A DNA stretch of 64,000 nt from Hemicentrotus pulcherrimus. Its lineage: Eukaryota; Echinodermata; Echinoidea; Camarodonta; Strongylocentrotidae. A model generated the notes under the pieces. The model made no database searches. It was not told the DNA's origin and saw only the letters and a program-made list of their open reading frames with translations. Position 1 is the first letter of the stretch; every line of letters starts with the position of its first letter. Made by a program: the position numbers and the translations under genes. Of the stretch, positions 1 to 10,860 are shown one piece after another. The stretch spans positions 57,586 through 121,585 of the forward strand of contig BEXV01000131.1 of NCBI GenBank assembly GCA_003118195.1. The letters run 5' to 3'.

Positions 1-959
1 GGTGGTCCGCAGCAGAGTTGTAAACCTTTCATTACATTTTTACAGCAGTGGTGTGCATGGTGACTTCATTCTGTAAATATAAGGGAGAGAAACAGCAGGA
101 AAGAAGGTGGGCATGATTGAGTACTCTCTGCATGTGCATTTGTGTGGGGGCGTTTGCTCTGATCATGATGTGCTGTTGCGCTTCACTGTAAGTTCACTTC
201 TTGACATTTATACGAAACAAGTAGAAAGTACATGTACATGTTACACATACTCTATATCAGACCATTTACAGTTGTGTACATGTTTATCGACTGTTCAGAG
301 CCAAAAGGACATTGCATCTGTGCTGACGTTGGTTGGTTTTACTTGACTGCTAAGAACGCATGTGTATGCTTGTAAGTAAGTAAGCAGTCAAGGAGAAATG
401 GCTTTAAGTCATTTGTTTTTTCATGAGTTTTTGATTAAAGACAATCTTGAATCTCTAGCTAGACAAGTACCGGTACTCTGTATCATTTTTACCAAAACGT
501 GTTATTTAAGCTTTCCCTGCTCATGGACTATTTTGAAAGAAACATGTTTTTTGTATACCGGTATGAGGTAAACATTGTTACAAGTTAATGCCCTTCTGGC
601 TCCAAGCAGACGATATGAAAATGAATGCATATTTAGGCTGTGATTTTTTTAAAAATTTCAATTGAAGCTAATCTTGAGTTCCCCTGTCCCTTCTTCTCTT
701 ACAAGACAAATACATCATTTTGGCCTGAACACTACTTGTAGCATTATTTAAATTGTCTCTGCTCATGGACAAGGACTTTTTTTAAAGAGAAATAATTTAA
801 CATTACTTAAGCTTTGCTTTGAAAAAAGAAACATACAGTGTATATTGCCACGAGACGAGTCTTGAAGACGAGGCTGGTGTCGAGGAGGAACTATTTTTAG
901 CGAGAGCTGGAGTCCTCTAAGCTTACAATGAGGATAATTACTCCCAGTGTTGGGCTTCT

Positions 960-1535
960 GGTTGTCACGATGGTTCAAAATGAGGCTTTAGGAACCTTTC
1001 CAATCGATACAGACATTAACTACATGTACTTACCCAAAGTTTATTACATGTCCATGTTTAATAGACACAAGCTAATGTAATTCTCAATGACAAATTTAAA
1101 GATAATGTAGAGAATTTGTGTATGTTTGAAAGAGACTGAAGTTAAAGGAGAATTTTGGTCACAATGGTCCAAAATCATGCTTTAGGGAACAATTCACAAT
1201 TGATGCAGGTATTTTATTGCTTACCCAGAGCTAATTACTCCTAAAGTACAATGTATATAATTGACAATGATGAATTTAATGAAAATAAAGAGACTATGAA
1301 TATGTTCTGTAAGCTTAATGTTCAGAAGAGACTGAAATATGAATTCTGGTCATGATGGTTCAAAACCAATCTTTAGGAAGTACTTTCCAATTGATGCAGA
1401 TATTTCACTGCATATCCTGAGTTTAAGAAGCCTATAAAGCTAGAGTAATTCTCTTTATAGTGGAATCAATTTTATTAAAACAAAATAGACTTTTGTAAAT
1501 TTTATGTTCAGAAGATACTTCAGGATGAATGTCTT
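960..1535. repeat. Three degenerate tandem units of about 190 bp
   Basis: Related blocks recur near 963, 1157 and 1345. Each starts with a form of 'GGTCA(C/T)(G/A)ATGGTTCAAAA', then 'CTTTAGG', then 'CCAATTGATGCAGATATT', and later carries AAGAGACTGAA or a GTTCAGAAGA-like end. The units have diverged by substitutions and small indels, so the array is old. Seen by eye; divergence not calculated. Confidence 0.7.
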
Positions 1536-2562
1536 CTATACATTTTTGTAAGAAAAGAACATTTAGGGTGTTGGGAAGAGTGGGAGAGAGAGAGGGGGGA
1601 AATATGTTTCTTGCTTTTGATTTTTAGTGGGAGAAAGACAGAAAAAATGAAAAAACAGTATGTTTGTGATAGAGAGAGAGAGGAAGCGCTTTGAGCATGT
1701 TTATGTAAAGGCGCTATGTAAATATCAACATGTATGTATGTATGTAAGGAGAGGAGGGAGGGGGGAGGGGCGGGGGATGATGGGAGAGGAACCAAGTGAA
1801 AGAGAAAAAGTGTAAGTTATAGAGAAAACAGATAAAAAGTAAACTTTTAAGAAAAAGCTAGAAAAAAGGAAAAAGTTAAAGAAATTGAAGAAACAGGTTT
1901 TACACTCAGAAAATGAAATCTGATTATCTGAAATGAGCAAGAATTTCATATTTATACATATACACTGTATATACCTACATGTACTGCAGCTGAAGCTAAT
2001 GAAATTGTCATTAATTAACAACATGTTTGAGAAATATTTCAATGCATCCTGCATGCTTCTATCATCCTAGGAATGACACTCTGAAAATGCCAATCTACGA
2101 TCAGCCATAAAGACAAAAATGATGGGTAGGAATTGAAGGGTTTCTGTCAGGTGAAACATGACATTTGAAAAGTGGCCCTCAGAGGAGCAGAAACAGTCCA
2201 ATAATCTTAGGCATTATCACTCAGTCCCATAGATTGATATTTGTGTGATGTCTCGGTACTTACTGTAGTGCTTTTTTTTTCTCTCAAGCCTTAAGCCATG
2301 CCCTCTGCACACAAAAAAGCTGAACTGAAAATGAGTACATGTACATTGTACATGCATACTGTGTTTGAAAGATCACTCAGTTGATCCTTGTTCATACATG
2401 TGGTATACATGTACTGCCTCAAAAGACTGCTGTGCAATAAGATTTAACATGTAAACGAATGGCACATTGGATAAAGAAAATATACCTGCATGCATCAAGT
2501 GTGAATCATATTATACTATATTTCATTGGATTCTTCAGTGGCGGTTTCTTTTTAGCCAGTTA

Positions 2563-2596
2563 ACTATTATTATTATCATTATTATTATTATTATTA
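2563..2596. repeat. ATT/TTA trinucleotide microsatellite
   Basis: An almost uninterrupted run of ATT triplets with one TCA interruption. It is simple-sequence DNA; the poly-isoleucine frame across it is not coding. Confidence 0.85.
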
Positions 2597-4159
2597 GGCA
2601 TTTATCTAAGCAGCTATTCCTAATAAACTTTATCACAGCACTTACATGTACAATAACATGCAATATAACAACAAATCATAACATAACATATATTGAACAA
2701 ATGAAATGATGGCGAATCAAGTAGGAAATAGGTACGTTTTAAAAAGTTTTTAAAATCATCCACTGATGGAGCAGCTTTTATACTCGGGCCTGATAATTAC
2801 CTGGTTTAAATCGGTTTCCTGATTTTTTGATTTTTTTCTAGATTTTTTTTTCTTCCCGATTTTCCCCTTATTTTCTCTATTTTTCCCTTGTTTTTTTCTT
2901 CTCAATTTTGTTAGATGCAATTTTGTTCCCCCCGAATCCTCTTTTTTAAACCTTTTTTTTTGTTTACTCAAGGGGGACGTGATTGACGGGAAGAACCCCC
3001 CCCCCTTTTTTTTTTAGTGCTCACTCTTATATACTGGAGGAAGTTTAGTCCACTCGTTTACTGTTGCAACAGTGAATGTGCGATCTCCTGCCTTACTACA
3101 AGCCACATGAAAGGTCAATAGAAATGGGTCTGCATTACTTCGGCATGTGAACACGGTCTGAGAGGGGTGAGAGGATCTCCTTTAGCCAACACCTCAAAGG
3201 TACTGCCCTATGGGCTCTTGAAGAATTCATATCGTGTTTGAATATCACACTTTACTTTTTTGACAGATTGTCAATGTTGATGATTCAAGCTGCAAGGAAG
3301 AATATGTTTTTTTGCAGGATCGATCAATGAAGTGGATGTCGTTAAAAGGCTGGCAGAAATAAGTGAGGATCAAAAAAGGGGTAGGAGAAAAATTATTATT
3401 GCAATGTTTGGTGATTGTATGAATTTGGCTTACTTCTGTCAATATCACTTGAAACTGGTGACATTGTCATAACAACCATCAAAATGAACCAACAAAATGC
3501 ACTAGGCATTATTGTCTAGATTAATCTAATCACGCAAAATACATACTTTGTTTCTGCTTTAGTAAGTATTTGATAATTTGTCCTTTTATCATTGTGAAGT
3601 GAGCCTAGCTTTGTAGGAAAATTAATCTATTGCTCTTTTTACACTCTGTCATTGTTGATGGATTAATATATTGCTCAGATATGCATCCTACTGTTGTCGA
3701 TAAGAACAGCATTGTAAGGAAATAAATTAATTTGGAGACTTTAAAGGTATATTGGTGGCTTTAGGTTAAAATGTTTTTTTGTAAGGAACTTGATATGCAA
3801 TGTTAACTACAAAACTGTTTCAGTTTACCAGATTATTGATAATGTCAAAATATGCATTGTTTTGTATTTAAAACAGATGTACAGTGTATTTATTGAAAGA
3901 ATAAATATTTGAAATTTGAAGTCATGCTGAAAGGAATTATATCTGAGTTTTGAAAAAGAGATTTGTAGAAGCAGCAAAAGACCAGAGGTTTCAGGAGCTT
4001 TAATACAGACATGATTTCCTAAGAGGGCATTGTGCTTTGAGTATTGCTGATTGCTGACGTTAGCCGTTTATATTTTCTTTGACAATAATTTCCCTGGTAC
4101 ACCTGACGATGAGTAAGATTAAAATGTGAAGCCTTTTACACGTTAATATCTGCTAAAAG

Positions 4160-4181
4160 CACACACACACACACACACACA
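4160..4181. repeat. CA dinucleotide microsatellite
   Basis: About eleven CA units in a row. Confidence 0.9.
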
Positions 4182-4429
4182 AGCTGACATGCATGCAAAA
4201 TTGCAAATACCCTCACACATTCAAAATGAATTTTCTGAAAAGCTCTACATAGTTTTGTTTTTAATATTATTAACTTGCCTACATGTATACCCCTTCTCCT
4301 GATACTTTATATGCCAAAATTGACATCGCAAACTGCATACTGTAGTTTCTCTTTGAAAGAAGAAGGAGAATTGTATTTGTTCCTTTTGCTGTAAAGTATA
4401 TTTTTCATTTTCTGATCAGAGAGAAAAAA

Positions 4430-5185
4430 AAAAGGTTAAGCAAAGGAAGAGAGAGACAGAGAGGAAGGTATTAGGAAAGCAACAGAAAAGAGGGAGGGGC
4501 TGAGATTAAGAGAGAGCAGTGAAATAAGTGGGGGTTAGAGGAAGCTTGGAGAGAAAGAGGCGTGGATCAAGGGGGTACAGTGAGGTGTCCATCACAAAGA
4601 GAGAGAGAGAGAGAGAGAAGGGGGAAGGGGGATATAGAAACAAGAGATATGGTAGTCCAAATTCTGTCCATTTTAAAAATATATTTTATTCTCCAATCAT
4701 CTGTCCTAACACGCGCCCCTGCCCCCGCATAGCACCATGTTTCCTCTGATTGCGTGACCCCCTCTCTCTCCCCCCCCCTTCCCACCGAAAATACACTTGC
4801 TAAAAGGTGAGAACAGAAGGCAAGGACTGTCTCCATTTTAGCGTGGAGGATGTGCTATTTTCTCAGCCGATTGGGTGAGCAACACGGAAACAGTCCAGGC
4901 AGTCAACTATAAAAGAGATGGTAGCGACTGACAGATAGGAAGGGAGGAAGGGGAAGGCTGAGAAAGAGAGAGAGAGAGAGAGAGGGAGAAGGTGGGGCGA
5001 AACTGGGACAGAGGAAGGTTGATAGGAGAGAGGCTAAGAGGAAGAAGGGCAGAGAGAGAGATAGAAGGGGGGGGGGTATCAAAAGAAGAGAGATGGTAGA
5101 GGGTGAAAGAGAGGGGGAGGGAGAAGCTTGGATGAAGAGGGACAGAAGTGGGTTGAGAGGAGAGAAGCCGAGAGAGAGTGATGAT
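4430..5185. repeat. Purine-rich (GA/GGA) domain flanking a candidate promoter
   Basis: Long runs of GA, GGA and AGGG on the + strand, dense at 4440-4640 and 4940-5180. They are interrupted at about 4690-4920 by a more GC-balanced segment that holds CCAAT-like and TATA-like motifs. GA-rich tracts often flank open promoters in animals, but here this is only a compositional observation. Confidence 0.6.
4870..4915 (+). promoter_or_regulatory. Candidate TATA promoter with inverted CCAAT box
   Basis: ATTGG (inverted CCAAT) lies at 4870-4874 and a good TATA element, TATAAAAG, at 4908-4915, in a locally GC-balanced island between purine-rich tracts. A start site would fall near 4940. The KLHL gene has a likely 5' UTR acceptor at 14967, so this could be its promoter, with an intron of about 10 kb. 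The link is inference; the motifs are what is seen. Confidence 0.35.
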
Positions 5186-8100
5186 GATTAGGTAATCTAC
5201 ATCAAACTTTCATGAGCTCATTATCCAGCAAATCATCTACCCTGCCCCAGGCTTGTATAATCTACCATGTAGTCTATCATCCAAAGCTGTGTATGGATCA
5301 TTACCCTGATCAAAGGCTCCAGATGGGTGTCAGAATTTCACAGCCAATAAATGGGAAAATTATACAATCCGTTAAGTTTGTCACCCTCGTTTATTATTCC
5401 TCATTTTGGTCATATTTTAGAGATTTCAAGTGTTTACATACACTGTATACAGCTGACCAGCTTAACATTTCATTTTGTAATGCATACAGTTTTGCATTGA
5501 AAACCATTCTAGTACACTGACTCTACATATATTGTATTTGGAAATAATCAAAAGTTATTGAAGAAGAATTCTCAGTTTTCTAAATGTCTGTTGAATGAAA
5601 ATTTGCCTCGTGATGTGTTTGTTCTATGAGATTAAAAACTATTCTTCTAAGGCAAAATATCTACAGATGTATGTTTATCATATATAATCATGGATTCTTT
5701 TCTACATGTAGGTGAACTTGTAAAAATGAGCTAGATTAATTTCATGCTGTTTGCATTAAGTCCTTTTGAATATTTGCACAAATTTCTGAATTGTCATGTG
5801 CAGCACAACCAACTACCGTCTCTCTGCCTCTCTCTCTCTCTCTTTCTCCCCCTTTCTCCCCCTTTCGTTCTAACTTCTACTACGGACCGGATTCATTTAG
5901 CTCTGGGGTGTAAGACGTCATTATTAACCAATTGCCTGATATTGCCTACATATCCTCCCTCCTCGATTGAAAATAAATTTGATTAGTGCTTAATAGCTTG
6001 AGGATGCCTAAACTTGGAAGATAATAGAGAGGGCCTTCAGTGTGTTTCCCTCAGGGAAGTCTGATTACGGTATACTGGCAAGAAATGTGCCCCATTTGAG
6101 GTACTGGTTATTGGTATGTACATTGTGTGTCTAAATTGAAATAGATTTGATTTCTTTGTAGATTTTAGGGCCCTTTACATGCATGTACCTTGTTAGTACA
6201 ATTCATGGCTCTATTATTTTGTGATGTAATGATTTTGCAGGCATAGGAATGAGGCTGATTTACTAAAGTGAAGTGATTTGAGTTTATTCGATATATATTA
6301 AGCAGAAGAGCAAGATACATCAGTCTTTCTTTTTTTGTGATTCAAGAAATGTAACAAGGGATAATAATAATGGCTTAGTGCTTTTCCTTGATAAATAATG
6401 AATCTTTTTTCTGATTGAATTGGGGCATTCAACAAGTTTCTTTGATGGATGAATCTTTTTCCTTTAATATTTTGGTTGAGTTAGAAAAACATCAGGACCA
6501 AAGGGAAGAGAGAAGGTAGGGGGAAAAAAGGCTTTATCTGGGATTTGAATGGACAGCAGAATTCAATATTGGCTGTAAAAATGAAAACAACCTCCGTACC
6601 AGGTTAACCTGTGATTAAGTAATTTTACAGGATTATGATGAAATTTAAGTACTTTCCCTTTAGGGTACTTCATTTGAAAACTTTTTAATTATTACCAGGT
6701 ACATGTTTGTGTATTCTTGTATATATACATGTATATATGCATAGAGATAAAGTTTTGATGGTAATTGGTATACAATTCCATACTGTTGGTGTTTCGCAAA
6801 TAAAAAGTCTTAGGACTGGCGATTTGCCTGGTATTTTACAATTGATTTGAGTTATCATTGTCACCATATATGTTAATTGTTCTGCATTGTGTTGTACACT
6901 GTAGGTGAGTTTCAAATTCTGGTAGACTTGTCATGTCAAGTACAATCGTGTAGTCCCAGATGCTTATGTTGGAGTGGGGTTCATCTGATCAGCAGTATCT
7001 GCAGCTTTCTCTCCAGAGTACTTGTCCCATCATACGATTACCACACTGAATTGGCTGTCTTCGATCTACTAATATCTGTAGATGAACATAGTGGAGGAGG
7101 TTTAAATTAGGTTTAAAGCAGCTGTTTACTACTAGTGAGCTCCTGAAATTATTCACATTACATGCATCTCCGACGTTGTGATGCACATTCCAATATACCG
7201 AATCGAAGTAGAAAAAACAATTGTTCAAAATATGTTAATACGTTGATTCATATTTGTGCCAAAAAGCTGCAATTTTTATTATAGTGATTTTATTGCATAA
7301 ATTAGCAAACAGACTTGTAATCAACTTTAAATAATCAACGAATTGTGTCTTCTTAAAATCCTAGTATTGATTTTGATAAAATTCATGGTCTTATTTTGTA
7401 TCTGACTACATGTACCTCCCCCTCCCTCTACCTACCTACCTCAGAGAGGAAATTGGCCAAAGTATAAGAGAGAAAGGGAAAGAGGGCTTTAAATTTTTCA
7501 GTTGCCCCTGACGATGGCGCAGAATTAGGGTTTTGATTATAATTGAGCTTGAGCCTTTGGAAAAAATGTGTGCTTAGAAAATTGTCAAATCTAATTGTTT
7601 TCAATGGGTTTAATATTTATTACCCAACCAAATTTTAGGTGGTCAGTTGCACTTCGTCAACTGCTTGTTTGTATTTTGATCCTTGCAAATCTAGGTCTTT
7701 AGGAACCCATAATAAATTAATATGCCTAGGCAGGTCATAGGTCATGTGCAATTTGTATATGTCTGCCGCTTGGCGTCAATCGTTTGCCACGAAAATAGAA
7801 CCAGTGCTTGTTTCAAGCCCCTTATTTTTGCAGCTGCGAGGCCATATATTCTTTCTCGCCTCGCCAAAATAGAATCAGTGATAACAAAGACTAATGATGC
7901 TGCCCCGTCCGTATTCACCTAAATGTCATCTTTATACAAATTAATGGGCATATGCCACCTGCGCTGATAATTTCACAAGAATATATACATGTACTTGTGT
8001 ATTAAAAGCACATTATGTCCTGTTAAGAGAGAGAATACAGGGCATGCACATGTATTCTTTAATGTGAAAGAAGAAAGGAAAACAAAGCGCAATTTAACCT

Positions 8101-8690
8101 CTTTCACACAGGCTTTTAATTAACATAAAAATACAATTCCTTGGTAAAATAAAATGTCATCAACACAAATCGAGGAGTATACATGTATGTACTTGGATGC
8201 CATTTCTTATGCACACATATCATTTTTAACCACCACTACATGTAGTTGGCTCTCGTTTACAATCTACGCATGGATTGATTTTTTGTTTTTCCTACCTGTT
8301 GGGATTTCATTACATGGTTTACGGCGTCTTGTCTGAAAGTGGGCTGTACATGTAAGTTGGGAACCAATCAATAATTTCTTCTTATGTATCTATTTCTGAC
8401 ACTTTTTTCTTGTGATTTAGAATTTTTAATAAATATGTATTTTTTAAAACTGTGAGATGAATTAGTGTGCCAGCTGTCACTTAAAAACATGTACCGATAC
8501 ACTAATACTAATACATGTACATATGCATATAATACAGTATTTTTACTGGTACTATATATTAGAATGCAGTCTGTTTATTTCATAACAATTTTGTTTCCAT
8601 TTTCATTTGATGTGAACAGAAAGAAAAGAAAAATGTTGCTCCTTTACATTGTTTGTGTACATTGTTGACAATATGTTTCATTTCATGTTA
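5186..8690. other. Non-coding region, no gene recognised
   Basis: AT-rich DNA with scattered TACATGTA palindromes, a short CT-rich block at about 5820-5870 and no exon-like segment that I can support. It may be intronic to the KLHL transcript if transcription begins near 4.9 kb. Confidence 0.5.
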
Positions 8691-8740
8691 GATTCAAGAT
8701 TCAAGATTCAAGATTTTATTGTCCATAATATGTTATATTG
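8691..8740 (-). mobile_element. Retroposon 3' tail-like motif (GATTCAA repeats)
   Basis: Three to four copies of GATTCAA run into TTTTATTG. Read on the minus strand this is CAATAAAATC followed by TTGAATC repeats: a polyadenylation-like signal followed by a short tandem tail, as at the 3' ends of many non-LTR retroelements. A similar tail lies at 9846. No coding body was found. Confidence 0.35.
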
Positions 8741-9201
8741 GACATGTAGTTGAAATCTGATTGGGCTTTATATTTAATGATAACAAATAGATCAAGCAAA
8801 GGCTCAAATCAGTATGAATGATTAATGACAAATGTAATTTACTTTCAAGCCATGGTTAACTATTTAGGCAGTCACAATGCTGTATCTTTATCCAAACATA
8901 ATTTCCCTTTGTTTAAAAGGCATTCTTTTCTTCATTCATTTGTTCAAATTTTCAAATTGCAATAGAACCTGACATCAAGCTTTCAATTAGCACAAGTCCA
9001 TGCTTGCATGGGTTGCTGCGTAAGACAAAGATCTATTCAATACAGCAGCATAGTATTATTAAACAAATATGCTCTGTCTGGTGGGGGCAGGTTTCTGTGC
9101 TGTTTAATTCCTATTCAATTCCTATTCAGAGAAACTACTTGAGCCAGCTTGCTTCAACTCAATTAAAGATTCCCCCGGGTACCTCAGGTGGGGGAGGTGA
9201 G

Positions 9202-9502
9202 GCCATTGAGAATGCACAAATTGATTTCATAATTTTCATATTTCATATAATTTGATTACCGGTAAAGAATGACGTAAAGCTATCAGGATTTAGGGCATCC
9301 ATTTCATAACTCTTAGTTCTGTATGATGGTAGTGGATAAATTTGTCTTGATGCCATTGAGAATGGCTAAATTGATTTCATAATTTTCACATATCCATATA
9401 ATTTGATTCCCGGGAAAGGATGACGTAGAGCTATTGGGTTTTGGGGCATCCATTTCATAAGACTTAGCTCTGTATGATGGTAGTGGATGAATTGTCTGGA
9501 TG
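9202..9502. repeat. Tandem duplication, two units of 150 bp
   Basis: Unit 1 (9202-9351) and unit 2 (9352-9502) both begin GCCATTGAGAATG and share GGGCATCCATTTCATAA and CTGTATGATGGTAGTGGAT. One unit has TTACCGGTAA where the other has TTCCCGGGAA, palindromes that differ at symmetric positions. Confidence 0.85.
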
Positions 9503-9845
9503 TAAATATTGATAATAATATTCATACAGTGCTTCATAGTAATGTTTGTAAGCACTGTACTATTAATTAAATTATTTTTGTTGTATATCAATTTTTGTAC
9601 CGGTAATCATTATTTTATTGACAGGGAGGGATATCTCTCTAATGGATGTATTTTCTAGTTTGTTTTCTCTTGTGGAACATTACATTTAAGTTTTGAATAT
9701 AAGATGAGTACATAATGAATACATTAGAGTTTGAAGATAAAACTTGAAAGTTGAAAAACCTTTCAATTGTATTCATGTTGTTGATCTACATGTAGGAGCA
9801 AAAAGGAAGCAAACATTGAAAAGAAAATATAAATTGCGGTAAAAC

Positions 9846-9880
9846 TATTCAATTCAATTCAATTTTATTGCTGTTTCCAA
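9846..9880 (-). mobile_element. Retroposon 3' tail-like motif (ATTCA repeats)
   Basis: ATTCA repeats run into TTTTATTGCTGTTTCC. On the minus strand this gives GGAAACAGCAATAAAATTGAATTGAATTGAA in outline: AATAAA plus a TTGAA tail, resembling the block at 8691. It suggests a second minus-oriented non-LTR or SINE insertion, whose body would extend to higher coordinates. Confidence 0.35.
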
Positions 9881-10060
9881 CAAAACATTACAAATTTAAT
9901 TTAAGTCATTTACAACAATTAAGGAATACATATTGGAAACAGAGGGGTCCACTAAAAAACACAATAAGTTCTGTAAAGTAAAACTGTAAGTTGGGGCTCT
10001 GATCAGATCGGAAGATCGGAGCGACACCCTTGCACCTTAGATTGGTATCGGATCGGAAGA

Positions 10061-10212
10061 TGACTTTGAAATGAATAATATTGGTCTAAGAGAAGAGGTA
10101 AAACATGCGGGCCGCCATCTTGGATTATAATGTAGGCATGCATTATAATCCAAGATGGCGGCCCGCATGTTTTGCCTCTTCTCTAAGACCAATATTATTC
10201 ATATCAAAGTCA
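10061..10212. mobile_element. 152-bp near-perfect palindrome (hairpin MITE-like element)
   Basis: Two arms of 72 bp (10061-10132 and 10141-10212) are inverted copies with only about two mismatches, separated by an 8-base loop. The inner arm carries GGGCCGCCATCTTGGATTAT, which contains the YY1-like core GCCATCTTG. Flanking sequence repeats GATCGGAAGAT-like strings (near 10005-10060) and an inverted relative near 10385-10430, so the hairpin may be the core of a larger foldback element. No coding capacity. Confidence 0.75.
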
Positions 10213-10558
10213 TGAAAAGGCACTTAATATCAACAAACATGGTCTACAACAACTCCAAATGACAAAATAATCCCAGCAATGAATTTTTTTTGAGCATTTG
10301 ATTGCCAAAAACTTGAAAATTTTCGGCATTAATAAAAAAAATAATTGTTGATTTTTTCCTGATCATTTTTATTTAAAAATTATTATCCGATCACCCCTGA
10401 TCAGCTTAAGATCGGCCCCCGATCCGATGATTGTTTACAGGCCTACTATAAAGATGCCTGCTCATCACTTTCTTAGCTAAACCTGTCTCTTCTTTTGAAT
10501 ATTAATTACGGTATTACATGTACATTCCCTCTGTAATTATTTCCGGATTACTACATAC

Positions 10559-10860
10559 TGACTTGTGTTCTGTGCAAGCCCTACAAGCGGGGTTTGATAT
10601 GGTCCTATATTTTCTTAATACTCCTTCACCATTATAGAATGCCAGGTAATTTGTTAGAGTTATTGTAATATACATGTACATGTAAATACAATCTTATTGA
10701 CAAGTGAACTGACTCATTAAGTGAACTACTGTAGTTAACACATGTGTACGCACTTGCATACATGTAGTGCAAGCCCTATACAGTACATGGAGTTAAGTAT
10801 TATCCTTTATTTTCTTCACNGACTTGTGTTCTGTGCAAGCCCTACAAGCGGGGTTTGAGT
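10559..10860. repeat. 38-bp direct duplication next to an assembly N
   Basis: The string starting GACTTGTGTTCTGTGCAAGC occurs at about 10559-10597 and again at 10821-10858, directly after the single N at 10820. The repeat abutting an unresolved base is typical of a misjoined or incompletely closed contig edge. Confidence 0.7.

Larger units (their letters stand above)
1..4430. other. Non-coding upstream region
   Basis: I found no exon-like block with family resemblance on either strand. The open frames here are short and low in complexity. The stretch holds three degenerate tandem units (about 960-1535), purine/pyrimidine-biased segments around 1560-1900 and 2820-3020, a TTA/ATT microsatellite and a CA microsatellite. 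It may be intergenic or the far 5' flank of the KLHL gene. Confidence 0.6.

Noticed and set aside
107..346. Short frame beginning MGMIEYSLHVHL
   Set aside because: No family resemblance, no splice context and biased by TACATGTA repeats.
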